DNA of 64,000 nucleotides from Endozoicomonas numazuensis (lineage in GTDB: Bacteria; Pseudomonadota; Gammaproteobacteria; Pseudomonadales; Endozoicomonadaceae), in NCBI RefSeq assembly GCF_000722635.1, contig NZ_JOKH01000005.1, forward strand, positions 176,463 to 240,462, read 5' to 3'. The notes beneath the pieces are model-generated. The model was not told the DNA's origin, made no database searches, and saw only the letters and a list, made by a program, of their open reading frames with translations. Positions 1 to 8,736 of this stretch are shown one piece after another. The position numbers and the translations under genes are program-made. Position 1 is the first letter of the stretch. Every line of letters starts with the position of its first letter.

Positions 1-1
1 A

Positions 2-61
2 CCTGTCCTGAAGCTCGGGGTTAATCAATTGGTCAAACAGAAATTAAAAGAACAGCAGTAG
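2..61 (+). CDS. C-terminal end of an upstream gene (partial)
   Basis: An open frame runs in from the left edge and ends at a TAG at 59-61, giving a 19-residue tail rich in Leu, Lys and Gln. The tail is too short to assign a function. It is followed by about 60 bases before the next gene on the same strand. I infer only that a coding region probably ends here; it could be a chance open frame. Confidence 0.4.
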   Translation, partial: PVLKLGVNQLVKQKLKEQQ

Positions 62-122
62 GCCGGGCTTCAGTATCTATACTTGGTGACCGTGGTCGGC
101 TCGGGTCGGCCTGACGTTCACT

Positions 123-1181
123 TTGTCAGGGGGGCAGCCTTCAGTGTTGAAGACATTTCTGTGTCAGTTATGGTTGTTGTGGATCAGTGTTTTATTAACC
201 TTCGGACTTGGGGCGAGCTGTGCAAAGGCCGAACCTTCCGTTCAATGTGCGGGTTCTCCGGAAACATTGAAAGCCGGTCAAAGTATCAAAGTGATGACCT
301 GGAATATCCAGTTTCTGGCTGGTGGGATATATGAGGTATGGAATCCACCTCAAAATCGGGAAGCGCTTTCCCTGGAAAAACAGCTGTCCCTTTTTGAGCA
401 GGTTTTAGACCTGATTGAAGAGGAAAATCCTGATATCCTCCTGCTTCAGGAAGTCGATGTAGATCCCAGAGTCAGGATGAACCAGGTCCAATGGTTTAAA
501 GATGCTCTGCCTGCCCGGCTTCATTGCAGTACTCACACCGCATACACCTATCTTAATGGACATGCTTTATCGAAAGTCCGTAAAGAGCCTGGTGGACTGA
601 ACCTGCTGACATTTTCCCGTTTTGCTATTGAAAATTCTGTGAGACATGACCTCCCGGTTATACCTGATCAGTCTTTATTGCCCCTGACCACCAAAAGAGC
701 CCTGCTGGAAACCCGAATTAATCTGGGTACTGAAACGCTCACGGTGATTAACATTCATTTGGATGCCTTCGCTCAGGGGCTCGATATTATGCAAAAACAA
801 GTGAAACAGTTGGATGAAAGGCTGGGTGGGCTGAAAAATTCGTTCTGGATCGCCGGAGGAGATTTCAATCTCATTCCCAAAGGGCAATATGAATATCTCG
901 ATGACTCTGAGAAGTTCTGGTATCAGAAAGATTCTGAGTTATCTTTGCTTGCTATGAAGTATCCGGTGGTTCCTACACCTGAGCAGGCGTCAGGTGCTGA
1001 ACGGCGTAAGTGGTTCACTCAGGCAACCCGGCCGGAGCTTGGCCTGGATCGGACGCTTGATTATCTGTTTTATTCACCCAGGTTTGATCTGGTGAATGCC
1101 AGGGTCATTCAGGGCAAGGCCGAAGGCCTCTCGGATCACCTGCCGGTAGTGGCAGAATTCAGGTTGAAGAAAGAAAGGTGA
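123..1181 (+). CDS. Exported endonuclease/exonuclease/phosphatase-fold protein
   Basis: This protein of about 350 residues has the ordered motifs of the EEP (exonuclease III/DNase I/sphingomyelinase) metal-dependent phosphodiesterase fold: MTWNIQF near residue 57, LLLQEVD for the metal-binding Glu, GGDFN for the catalytic Asp-Asn, and a closing SDHLPV with the catalytic Asp-His. A hydrophobic stretch near residues 13-33 ending at Ala-Lys-Ala looks like a signal peptide, so it probably acts outside the cytoplasm. The substrate (DNA, phospholipid or inositol phosphate) cannot be told. The start is uncertain: TTG at 123, or GTG/TTG at 144/147, which gives a more typical signal peptide. It stands alone, upstream of the heme receptor. 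Confidence 0.8.
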   Translation: MSGGQPSVLKTFLCQLWLLWISVLLTFGLGASCAKAEPSVQCAGSPETLKAGQSIKVMTWNIQFLAGGIYEVWNPPQNREALSLEKQLSLFEQVLDLIEEENPDILLLQEVDVDPRVRMNQVQWFKDALPARLHCSTHTAYTYLNGHALSKVRKEPGGLNLLTFSRFAIENSVRHDLPVIPDQSLLPLTTKRALLETRINLGTETLTVINIHLDAFAQGLDIMQKQVKQLDERLGGLKNSFWIAGGDFNLIPKGQYEYLDDSEKFWYQKDSELSLLAMKYPVVPTPEQASGAERRKWFTQATRPELGLDRTLDYLFYSPRFDLVNARVIQGKAEGLSDHLPVVAEFRLKKER

Positions 1182-1274
1182 TTCTTTGCATTAGCCTGTC
1201 GGACTTAAGGCCATTTCATGCACGAAAGCATAAGCACGACTGGCTCCTGTTCAAACGGCAATATGTACACCTAT

Positions 1275-1337
1275 AAACGATAATGATTTGTAAACAGGGT
1301 GTTGTGAAAACTAACATCCTAATTAATTTCCAGGGTG
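1275..1337 (+). promoter_or_regulatory. Fur-box-like site plus conserved downstream motif upstream of the heme receptor
   Basis: GATAATGATTTGTA at 1279-1292 resembles the gammaproteobacterial Fur box half. About 41 bases further on, an AT-rich block (aaaa-ctaacatc-ctaattaattt, 1307-1329) is followed by an agggtg block. The same two-part arrangement, at almost the same spacing, precedes hutW (5398-5460). The shared layout suggests common iron-responsive control of the receptor and the hut genes. The Fur assignment rests on similarity to the consensus only; no -35/-10 pair is clear. Confidence 0.55.
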
Positions 1338-1448
1338 GACTGGCTGATCCCCTCCAAAATCAGTCTTGTTCGCCGTAGTTGGTCATTGACTTGGGAAACT
1401 CTGTATCTGTAGATACGAGAACCGAGCTTCAGGAAGTACAGGCAGACA

Positions 1449-3737
1449 ATGAGCCTACCCACGATTCAAAAAACACATCTGGCTCTCGCAGTCATGGCTA
1501 TAGCCACTGCCTCAGCACAAGCAGAAGAGACTTTACCCTCCACTCAACCGACTTTGCTGGATCAGGTAACGGTTTCCGCTACCCGAACAGAGCAAACACT
1601 GGATTCAGTAGCCAGCAGTGTGGATGTCACCACAGCCGATGACATTGAAAAAAGAATGGCTAATGACATTAATGATCTGGTGCGTTATGAGCCCGGTGTC
1701 ACGGTCACTGATGATGGTCGAACCGGTGCGGGTAGCTTCAATATCCGGGGGATGGATGCCAATCGAGTCAAGATTACTGTAGACGGTGTGGATCAGGCAA
1801 AAGCGTTTGACTCCACCAAAATGTTTTTGCGTTCCCAGCGAAATTTCATTGACCTGGAAACCATCAAGGCCGTTGAAGTTGTTAAAGGCCCGGCCTCTAC
1901 GGTTCATGGCAGTGATGCCATTGGTGGTGTAGTGGCATTTGTCACCAAAGACCCCGCTGATTTTCTCAAGCCAGAAGGGGATGATTCCTATGCCTCACTG
2001 AAAGGTGGGTACTCTTCTGCAGACAGTGCATTTTCTGAAACAGGCACCCTCGCTAATCGCAGTGGCGATCTGGAGAGTCTGCTGATTTATACCCGTCGTG
2101 ATGCCAAGGAAACTCAGACTCATGGTGGCGCTGATGTGAATGGTGATGCCAGGGGAGAAGCCGATCCTAAAGACATTGGCGTCAATAACGTGTTGGGCAA
2201 GTTGCAGTATCAATTGAGCGACGCACATCGTATAGGTGTGACTGCAGAGTGGCGGGAGTTGAAATCTGATACTGATTTACTTTCTATGGTGGGGGTCACA
2301 CCAGAGGGTAATGATGCACCCTACGAAAAATTTATTGCTAAAGACTCAACTCAACGAAAGCGAATAGGCGTCTTTCATGATTGGGAAGCTTTTAATAGCG
2401 CGTTTGACACCCTGCATTGGTCTTTGAACTGGCAAGAATCAGAAACCAATCAGATCACCAATGACAAGATGGGTGTGAATACAGAAACAAGAAGAGGGTT
2501 TCCTGAGAGATTGGAGACGCAGGAGCGTAAAAAAGATTATCTATACAAGGAAACCAGCTGGCAGTTCGATCTGAATATGGCAAAGGAGTTGAGCATTGAC
2601 TCAGTAAGTCACTTGTTTAGCTATGGGCTTGCTTTTGAGAGGAAAGAGCAGAATAACCTGAATAAAACCACATATATTCAGGATACTAAGAATGAAGGAG
2701 AGGAAATCAGTCGATATGCTCCCAAGGCGACAGTCAATTCTGTAGGGGTTTACCTTCAAGATGAAATAACTCTGCTGGATGACCGCCTGACGGTTACGCC
2801 AGGTATCCGTTATGACAGTTTTTCTCCCAAAACGGAAACCGACCAATACTACCCGACTGAAGTTAAAGACAAGTCGTACGACAACTGGTCTGCAAAGCTG
2901 GGTAGCGTTTATAAGTTTACAGACATTATCTCCGGTTTCGCCCAGATCAGTCAGGGCTTTGGTACGCCTGATATGTTTGCCATGTACTTTGAAGAGAAAG
3001 TGCCGGGTATCGTACATGTAAAGCCTAACCCTAACCTCAAACCTGAAAAGAGTGAGTCGATAGAAGTAGGCCTTAGAGCCAATGGCAGTCTTGGTAGTGC
3101 TGAACTGACATTCTTCTACAACCAATATGACGATTTTATCGAGCAGGTTTATCTGGGTAGAAACAGTCAGTACCGGGCAGGTATTTATCAGTATCAGAAT
3201 CTGGACGACACAACCATTAAAGGCGTGGAGTTCAAAGGGAATCTCTGGCTGGATGAAGCGGTTGGTGCACCCATGGGAACCAGCCTGAAAACGGCCATTG
3301 CCTGGAGCAAGGGTAAGGGAACGCTGACTGATGCGAGTGGCAGTCTTCTGGAGAATGAGCCTCTTAACAGTATTGCCCCCCTGACCGCAGTGATTGGGCT
3401 GGGCTATGACGCTCCCAGCGAAAACTGGGGAGGTGAATTGATGTGGACACTGGTGGCAGAAAAAGAGAAGGACGATATCTCTCAGAACGATACCGCTGCT
3501 GACGAAACCAGGCCCAATGGTGATCAATTTGCGACACCGGGCTATGGTATTGTCGATATGACCACTTACTACAAGCCTGTAAAAGATGTAACGCTGACCG
3601 CCGGTATTTTCAATATTGCCGACAAAAAATACTGGAAATGGGATGACGTACGCGGTCTCTCCAGCACCTATGAAGGCCTTAACCGCTATACCCAGTCTGG
3701 CAGAAACTTTTCTGTCAGCGTGAAGTGGGAAATCTGA
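1449..3737 (+). CDS. TonB-dependent heme/hemoglobin-type outer membrane receptor
   Basis: This 762-residue protein has a signal peptide (residues 1-25, cleavage after AQA), a TonB box and plug start (LLDQVTVSATR, about 36-46), a plug domain with VEVVKGPAST, and a long beta-barrel. In the barrel, GFGTPDMF and the later NPNLKPE correspond to the FRAP/NPNL region of hemoglobin, transferrin and lactoferrin receptor family members, although FRAP itself is changed to FGTP. Such receptors import heme across the outer membrane using TonB-ExbBD energy (not in this window). A Fur-like site lies 170 bases upstream. hutW and hutX, 1.8 kb downstream beyond an IS and a MITE, support heme as substrate; a different iron carrier remains possible. 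Confidence 0.85.
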   Translation: MSLPTIQKTHLALAVMAIATASAQAEETLPSTQPTLLDQVTVSATRTEQTLDSVASSVDVTTADDIEKRMANDINDLVRYEPGVTVTDDGRTGAGSFNIRGMDANRVKITVDGVDQAKAFDSTKMFLRSQRNFIDLETIKAVEVVKGPASTVHGSDAIGGVVAFVTKDPADFLKPEGDDSYASLKGGYSSADSAFSETGTLANRSGDLESLLIYTRRDAKETQTHGGADVNGDARGEADPKDIGVNNVLGKLQYQLSDAHRIGVTAEWRELKSDTDLLSMVGVTPEGNDAPYEKFIAKDSTQRKRIGVFHDWEAFNSAFDTLHWSLNWQESETNQITNDKMGVNTETRRGFPERLETQERKKDYLYKETSWQFDLNMAKELSIDSVSHLFSYGLAFERKEQNNLNKTTYIQDTKNEGEEISRYAPKATVNSVGVYLQDEITLLDDRLTVTPGIRYDSFSPKTETDQYYPTEVKDKSYDNWSAKLGSVYKFTDIISGFAQISQGFGTPDMFAMYFEEKVPGIVHVKPNPNLKPEKSESIEVGLRANGSLGSAELTFFYNQYDDFIEQVYLGRNSQYRAGIYQYQNLDDTTIKGVEFKGNLWLDEAVGAPMGTSLKTAIAWSKGKGTLTDASGSLLENEPLNSIAPLTAVIGLGYDAPSENWGGELMWTLVAEKEKDDISQNDTAADETRPNGDQFATPGYGIVDMTTYYKPVKDVTLTAGIFNIADKKYWKWDDVRGLSSTYEGLNRYTQSGRNFSVSVKWEI

Positions 3738-3762
3738 TTTTCCTGCTCCGGTGAATACTGCC

Positions 3763-3930
3763 CTAGGAGGCTGACCGAGAATAGACAGCCCGGCCTAAAA
3801 TCCAGAAAGAACGGCCATCTTTTCCACTGAATTTGCTTAAATAGGTCAACTATTCGCACAAATTCAGTGAAAAAGCTGACTCGTTCTACTGAATTTTATG
3901 CTCGGACGCTATTCTCGGTCAGCCTCCTAG
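3763..3930. repeat. MITE copy A (168 bp, 22-bp perfect terminal inverted repeats)
   Basis: The element begins ctaggaggctgaccgaga and ends with the exact inverse complement; the 22-base ends are perfect inverted repeats. It has no coding capacity. A base-identical copy lies at 33512-33679, a diverged copy at 45017-45184 and a decayed relative near 50003-50113. The ends start and finish with CTAG, which would fit a 4-bp YTAR-type target duplication as in some IS5-family elements, but CTAG is also part of the repeat, so this is ambiguous. The insertion lies in the loop of a hairpin: a 14-base arm at 3749-3762 has its perfect complement at 3933-3946. Confidence 0.9.
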
Positions 3931-3977
3931 TCGGCAGTATTCACCGACTTTCTCTCCATCTAATCTGTACATTTCAT

Positions 3978-5259
3978 CACTGCTGTCCGGTTAAACATAT
4001 CCAAGCTCCAGCTTTCCCTGATTCTGGAGCAAGCTGCCCCCGCTTTTCTCCGGAGGATCACTGAATAACTCCAGAAGAGAACGACGACCGGTCAGATTAA
4101 GACTGATTCTCCTGGCTATTTGCTGTAACGACAGCTGGCAGCGTGTTGTGATCTGGGCCAGGCGTAGTAGAAGGTAGGCAATCATTGCTGTCAGAACCTG
4201 AATTTTCACTGCGTTCTCACTTCTGCCAATGAACCGCTTAATCTTCAGATTCTGTTTAATCCACTTGAAGAACAGTTCAATCTGCCAGCGAGATTTGTAC
4301 AGGGCAGCAATTTCAACCGCTGTTCTCTTCAGGTCATTACTGATAAATACCAGTACTTTGCCGTCTTCCTCACGGTGAATTTTGACTCGTCTCAGGTAGG
4401 TTGGACAGTCTTTACGGCCTTTGTCAGAAGAAAGCCTGATGATTTGATCTTCAAGGATAAAGTTTTCCTTCGTTGCACGAGTTTCAATGACTTCGTAGAC
4501 CGCAGAGCTCTTCATTCTGCCAACGAAAAGAGTACCCTGGCAGGTCATCTCGTAATACCAGCTGTAGTCATCATAGGCCCGGTCAAAAACATAGGTAACA
4601 CCCGCCATAATGGGCAGGTTCTGAGCGGCTTTACGATCATTCACTTTGGCGCTGGTCAGTTCGAAGAAGGTCGGTGTATCTGCCTCCGGGTCATAAACCG
4701 TGTGCAGCTTTATGCCGCCCTTGGTTTTCCTGAAATGAGCCCATTCAAACTGGTTTACATTCAAGTCGATGGTTGTGGAGTCAATCAGACGTACCATGTC
4801 ACTGGCCGCTCCCCGTGGCAGATGGCTTCTGACCTTTTGCAGCAGAAAGAAAAAAGTCTCTGAGAAAATGCTGGCGGACCGATGACTGTTGGCGTCCGAC
4901 AGTGAAGAGCGCTTTATGCGAGAGACGCCCAAATGGTAATGGTGGCTGTGGCAGGTGTTGAAGTTCTCAACTAAATCCCGAATCGAGACCCGACTGGCCA
5001 GTTGAGCAAACATCATGGCGACCAGCTGAGTCCAGCATGACAGAGTTCTGATCCGATGATCACCATTGTGACGGTCAACCACCTTCTGGAATTGGTGGCG
5101 GGGAATGACTTTGAGCAACTGTTGGAAAACGCTGTTATGATGCTTCATGCCTGTCTCTCTTGGTCTGTGAAATAGCTGTCTCGATAACTTCTATTTTACT
5201 GTAAACCAACAGGGACAGGCACTTCCCAGTTATTCCGGATTTTTAACCGGACAGCAGTG
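3978..5259 (-). mobile_element. Complete IS4-family insertion sequence (1,282 bp)
   Basis: Perfect 18-bp terminal inverted repeats (cactgctgtccggttaaa) lie at 3978-3995 and 5242-5259. A 9-bp direct repeat, acatttcat, flanks them at 3969-3977 and 5260-5268, which is the target duplication. One transposase gene fills the element on the minus strand. Intact ends, intact duplication and an intact gene indicate a recent, potentially active insertion between the heme receptor and hutW. Confidence 0.95.
3991..5148 (-). CDS. IS4-family DDE transposase
   Basis: This 385-residue transposase has the DDE catalytic residues in recognisable contexts: LIDSTTIDL (first Asp), YVFDRAYDDY (second Asp), and YKSRWQIELFFKWIKQ, which matches the IS4-family Y-(2)-R-(3)-E-(6)-K signature containing the catalytic Glu. 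The N-terminal part is an IS4-type DNA-binding region with MMFAQLASRVSIRDLV. The stop codon lies inside the left terminal repeat. The length is typical of a complete member, with no frameshift. Confidence 0.95.
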   Translation of the reverse strand: MKHHNSVFQQLLKVIPRHQFQKVVDRHNGDHRIRTLSCWTQLVAMMFAQLASRVSIRDLVENFNTCHSHHYHLGVSRIKRSSLSDANSHRSASIFSETFFFLLQKVRSHLPRGAASDMVRLIDSTTIDLNVNQFEWAHFRKTKGGIKLHTVYDPEADTPTFFELTSAKVNDRKAAQNLPIMAGVTYVFDRAYDDYSWYYEMTCQGTLFVGRMKSSAVYEVIETRATKENFILEDQIIRLSSDKGRKDCPTYLRRVKIHREEDGKVLVFISNDLKRTAVEIAALYKSRWQIELFFKWIKQNLKIKRFIGRSENAVKIQVLTAMIAYLLLRLAQITTRCQLSLQQIARRISLNLTGRRSLLELFSDPPEKSGGSLLQNQGKLELGYV

Positions 5260-5397
5260 ACATTTCATATGGAATGATGCCTGCCGACCCTTTCGAATCT
5301 CTGAATGACTGTCTCTATTCATCCATGAAACAGGGGCTTCGTTCACTTCCCAATTGAAGTCCCGTGGGTATATATCTTTCCAGATAAGTACATATCT

Positions 5398-5460
5398 AAA
5401 TGATAATGGTTTGTATTTGAATATCTATAAAAGTAAGATGTTAATTAGTTTTTCGGGGTG
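5398..5460 (+). promoter_or_regulatory. Fur-box-like site plus conserved downstream motif upstream of hutW
   Basis: GATAATGGTTTGTA at 5402-5415 differs by one base from the 14-mer upstream of the heme receptor. A block aaaa-gtaagatg-ttaattagttt at 5430-5451 and a following cggggtg block repeat the pattern seen at 1307-1337. The Fur-like 14-mer lies 121 bases before hutW. This probably places the hut genes under iron control; binding is inferred from sequence similarity only. Confidence 0.55.
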
Positions 5461-5522
5461 ACCTGAACCTCTGTTTTCTCACCCATGTTGGCCTGAGTTA
5501 TTTCTGACTGCTGTATGAAATT

Positions 5523-6968
5523 ATGAATAAGCCCGTTGTATTAACAGAGTCCATGACTGGCCGCTCTGTGCCTGATCCATTGCGCCATGCTTTTGAAAAA
5601 AAGACCAATGCTCACAGCCGGGGAGCGGGTACGCCTTTACCGCCTCATCAGTGGCAGGAGGCCTGGAATCGTTTAATGGCATTACCGGGCAAGGGTAAGC
5701 GGGCTGCTTATTTTCATATTCCGTTCTGCAAAACGAAATGTTCCTATTGCGGATTTTTCCAGAACACAACCAAAGAAGCTCAGGTTGAGCGCTATGTCGA
5801 TTATCTGATTCGTGAAATAGAAATGACGGCTGCGCTACCAAGAGCTCATAGCGCGCCTATTCATGCCGTGTACTTTGGCGGTGGCACTCCTACTGATTTA
5901 ACGCCTGAACAGATTCGCCGACTGGGTAAAGTCATCAGGGAAAACCTGCCATTAGCCAACGATTGTGAAATGACCTTTGAGTCTCGTTTCAGTGGCCTGA
6001 CAGACGAAAAAATTGATGCCTGCATTGAGGCTGGGTTTAATCGGTTTTCTCTGGGTGTTCAGACTTTTGATTCGGCTATTCGGCGCAAAATGAGCCGGAT
6101 CGATCCTCAGGAGGTTATTCTTGAGCGTTTGCAAAAGCTGATGTCGACTGACCAGGTAGCAGTCGTGGTGGATCTTATTTTTGGTCTCCCTTATCAAACG
6201 ACAAAGAGCTGGTTAAAGGATCTCGAAATACTGGTAGACAGTGGTATCGACGGTGCAGATCTTTATAAGTTAATTCTGATGGGCCACTCTCGTATGGCAC
6301 AGAGCATTGAAAAAGGTTCTATGCCTACCCCTGCCGGCACCGAGGAAAAAGCCGATCGTTTTCTGGCAGCGATAGAATTTCTTAATAAAAAACACTTCCG
6401 TCGTTTAAGTGTCAGTCATTGGGGTAAAAGCTCCAGAGAACGTAACCTCTATAATCATCTGTCCAAATCAGGTGCAGAAGTGATTCCTTTCGGTTCTGGA
6501 GCGGGTGGTAATGTTGGGGGTCACAGCATGATGCTGCAGCGTAAACTGGACGACTACTATGCCGACATTGATGCAGGCAAAAAGCCTGTGATGGGTGTAG
6601 TTGCGCCCAATCCTCTCTATAAAGCCTTCAATGCAGCCGGTGCTGCCTTTGATCTGGGTTTCCTGGATCTTAAAGCCATGGATAAAAGCGGCTTTGAGTT
6701 CAGTCGTCTTTGTCGTCCCCTCTTTGAAGCCTGGACCAATAATGGGTTGGTCGAAGTGAATGGTGAATTTCTTGATCTGACTCTGGCGGGCCAGTTCTGG
6801 GCGGTCAATATGAATGAGGGTCTGCAGCAATATCTACAGGCACTCTCTATTGGCTATGGGCATCCCGGAGAGGAATCGGAGTCCGGAGTTCATATGGGTG
6901 GGCATGCTAAAAGAGCGCCAATTTCAGCAAATAGCCCGCAAGGTTGCCCTCATCATAAGCAGTCTTGA
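5523..6968 (+). CDS. hutW: Heme utilization radical SAM protein HutW
   Basis: This 481-residue member of the HemN/HutW radical SAM group has the 4Fe-4S-binding CxxxCxxC motif as CKTKCSYC (Cys69, Cys73, Cys76) after YFHIPF, and the YFGGGTPT glycine-rich SAM-binding segment. Relatives such as ChuW/HutW open the heme ring under anaerobic conditions with a radical methyl transfer. It heads a tightly packed set with hutX, ygbA, an SDR gene and ybaN, all on the plus strand. The C-terminal tail (GHAKRAPISANSPQGCPHHKQS region) is unstructured-looking and His/Cys containing. A Fur-like site precedes it. Confidence 0.9.
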   Translation: MNKPVVLTESMTGRSVPDPLRHAFEKKTNAHSRGAGTPLPPHQWQEAWNRLMALPGKGKRAAYFHIPFCKTKCSYCGFFQNTTKEAQVERYVDYLIREIEMTAALPRAHSAPIHAVYFGGGTPTDLTPEQIRRLGKVIRENLPLANDCEMTFESRFSGLTDEKIDACIEAGFNRFSLGVQTFDSAIRRKMSRIDPQEVILERLQKLMSTDQVAVVVDLIFGLPYQTTKSWLKDLEILVDSGIDGADLYKLILMGHSRMAQSIEKGSMPTPAGTEEKADRFLAAIEFLNKKHFRRLSVSHWGKSSRERNLYNHLSKSGAEVIPFGSGAGGNVGGHSMMLQRKLDDYYADIDAGKKPVMGVVAPNPLYKAFNAAGAAFDLGFLDLKAMDKSGFEFSRLCRPLFEAWTNNGLVEVNGEFLDLTLAGQFWAVNMNEGLQQYLQALSIGYGHPGEESESGVHMGGHAKRAPISANSPQGCPHHKQS

Positions 6969-7014
6969 GTACCAGAGACTGAGCGAAAGAACAGTATTAT
7001 CAGGAGTAAATAGA

Positions 7015-7521
7015 ATGACATCCATCAGTGCCCAAGATGCGGTTCGCAATATCATTGCCCAAACCCCCGAAAAATTGCCCGCAGAGATTGCCGCTGAGCT
7101 ATCCATCACTGAACTTGAGGCGGTCTGCAATCTGCCAGAAGAAATGGTGACTGTGCTGGATGGCAGCCTTTTTCAAAAACTGACGGAAGAATTCCGTACC
7201 TGGGGTGAACTGTTGACGGTAATTGACGTCGATGGTCATATATTTAAACTGTCCGGGCCTTTCCCGAAAGGCGGCATGAAGTTCGGTTACTACAATATGA
7301 GTGACAAGAATACGCCTCTGAAAGGGCACCTGAAACTGGATGGCTACAGTAAAATTGCCCTGGTTTCCAAGCCCTTTCATGGCGTAGACACCAAGTCTGT
7401 ACAGTTCTTCAGTCACTCGGGTAATACAGTATTCAAACTCTATATTCGTCGTAACAAAGACAAAAGCTTTGTCGCTGAGCAGCTTGAAAAGTTTGAAGCA
7501 TTGAAACTGCTTGCTGCCTGA
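7015..7521 (+). CDS. hutX: Heme utilization cystosolic carrier protein HutX
   Basis: This protein of about 168 residues has the HutX/HuvX family pattern: an N-terminal helical part (AELSITELEAVCNLPEEMV), then VIDVDGHIFKLSGPFPKGGMKFGYYNM and KPFHGVDTKSVQFFSHSGNTVFKLYI. Family members bind heme in the cytoplasm and pass it to a degrading partner. ATG at 7015 is chosen because TCAGGAG lies just upstream and the length then matches the family; the frame stays open upstream into hutW but lacks support. It lies 46 bases after hutW. Confidence 0.9.
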   Translation: MTSISAQDAVRNIIAQTPEKLPAEIAAELSITELEAVCNLPEEMVTVLDGSLFQKLTEEFRTWGELLTVIDVDGHIFKLSGPFPKGGMKFGYYNMSDKNTPLKGHLKLDGYSKIALVSKPFHGVDTKSVQFFSHSGNTVFKLYIRRNKDKSFVAEQLEKFEALKLLAA

Positions 7522-7546
7522 TGTTCCTGAACAAACAGAAGCGTTT

Positions 7547-7930
7547 ATGAGAAAACTGACAGAGCCTCTGACCGGTGTATTGCTCTACGAGCATAAGACT
7601 ATTATTGCCATGACTCGCATCTACTGTCGGGATCACCATTCCAGCCGTGAGCGTGAGCAGGCGCTCTGTCAGGAGTGTCGTGAATTTGTTGAGTTTGCCG
7701 GACTTCGCTTGAGCAAATGCCCTTATGGGCAGGTAAAGCCGGCTTGTCAGAATTGTCCGATCCACTGTTATAAGAAGGATATGAAGGAAAAAGCCCGGAT
7801 TATCATGCGTTACGGTGGGCCCAGAATGTTATTGAGGCATCCGGTCATGGCCATTAGACATTTGTTGCATGCTCGAAGAGCCAATCCTGAGTTGCCGAAA
7901 AAAAAGCGTATCAGGGGAGAAAAGCAGTGA
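7547..7930 (+). CDS. ygbA: YgbA-family (nitrous oxide-stimulated promoter family) protein
   Basis: This cysteine-rich protein of about 127 residues has the family landmarks EHKTIIAMTRIYCRDHHSS, LCQECREF, CPYGQ, CQNCPIHCYK and YAG/YGGPRMLLRHPVMAIRH. The ordered Cys pairs look metal-binding. E. coli YgbA has been linked to recovery from nitrosative stress and iron-sulfur repair; a similar role is inferred here. The start is uncertain (ATG 7547 chosen; TTG 7511 also possible). Its stop overlaps the GTG start of the next gene, pointing to translational coupling within the hut operon. Confidence 0.8.
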   Translation: MRKLTEPLTGVLLYEHKTIIAMTRIYCRDHHSSREREQALCQECREFVEFAGLRLSKCPYGQVKPACQNCPIHCYKKDMKEKARIIMRYGGPRMLLRHPVMAIRHLLHARRANPELPKKKRIRGEKQ

Positions 7931-8736
7931 GTACCCAATCCAGAATCAGTATTGTTGGCTATGGGCGAGTAGGATTGCCATTGGCTGAAAGGCTGGTAGA
8001 GCTGGGCTACAACGTCAGTGGAACTGTCACCCGTTTGGAAAAGTGTGATGCATTGAATGCCAGAGCTTTAAAAACTTCTGTGTTGAAGTTCACACCTGAA
8101 CCTGAAGGCGATCTGGATGCTGCCTTTAATGCCGATATTCTGATCGTAACCGTACCCCCCTCAAGAGAGTCATCGGCTCACTTCACTGCCATTATGCAGC
8201 GCATCGCAGATGAAGCCGAAGGTCATGGCGTTCAAAAAGTTCTGCTGATTTCTACGACTTCTGTGTATCTCCAGACGGGTGAAGTAGTACGTGAGGAAGA
8301 TGCTTCCCATGAGAGTGATGCTTTTCTGGGAATAGCCTGGCTGCCGATTGAGGAGCTGTTTACGGGTAACGCTTCGTTTAGTACAACGGTTGTTAGATTT
8401 TCGGGTCTGATGGGGCGTGGAATTAATCCCGGGTTGTACTTTGCTGGCCGAGAACTTAAAGGGCCTGACAGTTTGGTTAACATGATTCATGTTGACGATT
8501 GTGTGGGTATTATGACGGCCATTATTGAGCAAGGAGCCTGGGGAGAAGTCTTTAATGGCTCTGCAGATCAACATCCTGCCAAACGTGACTTTTATACTCA
8601 GGCCTGTATAAAGTCTGATTTACCAGCTCCTGTCTTTATTAGTGAAGCTTCTCCGTATCGCATTGTGAACAGCGATAAGGTCAAGAGTCAGCTGGGTTAT
8701 CGCTTTAAATACCCTGACCCCATGAAAGGTTTCTGA
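7927..8736 (+). CDS. NAD(P)-binding Rossmann/SDR-family protein (YeeZ-like)
   Basis: This 269-residue protein starts with an N-terminal nucleotide-binding GYGRVGLPLAERL motif and continues with an extended-SDR pattern: VPPSRESS, LLISTTSVY (Ser of the triad) and NMIHVDDCVGIM. The usual YxxxK is replaced by an AWLPIEEL region, as in atypical SDRs of the YeeZ type, so catalysis is uncertain. The GTG start at 7927 overlaps the ygbA stop codon. Position inside the hut operon suggests a role linked to heme handling or redox repair, but that is inference. Confidence 0.75.
   Translation: MSTQSRISIVGYGRVGLPLAERLVELGYNVSGTVTRLEKCDALNARALKTSVLKFTPEPEGDLDAAFNADILIVTVPPSRESSAHFTAIMQRIADEAEGHGVQKVLLISTTSVYLQTGEVVREEDASHESDAFLGIAWLPIEELFTGNASFSTTVVRFSGLMGRGINPGLYFAGRELKGPDSLVNMIHVDDCVGIMTAIIEQGAWGEVFNGSADQHPAKRDFYTQACIKSDLPAPVFISEASPYRIVNSDKVKSQLGYRFKYPDPMKGF

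Noticed and set aside
2601-3527. 308-codon minus-strand frame inside the TonB receptor
   Set aside because: It overlaps a strongly supported receptor gene and encodes no recognisable motif.
3763-3930. CRISPR-like repeat
   Set aside because: A single palindromic element with scattered copies, not a regular repeat-spacer array.
8170-8574. 134-codon minus-strand frame inside the SDR gene
   Set aside because: Antisense shadow of a clear Rossmann-fold gene; composition unlike a protein.
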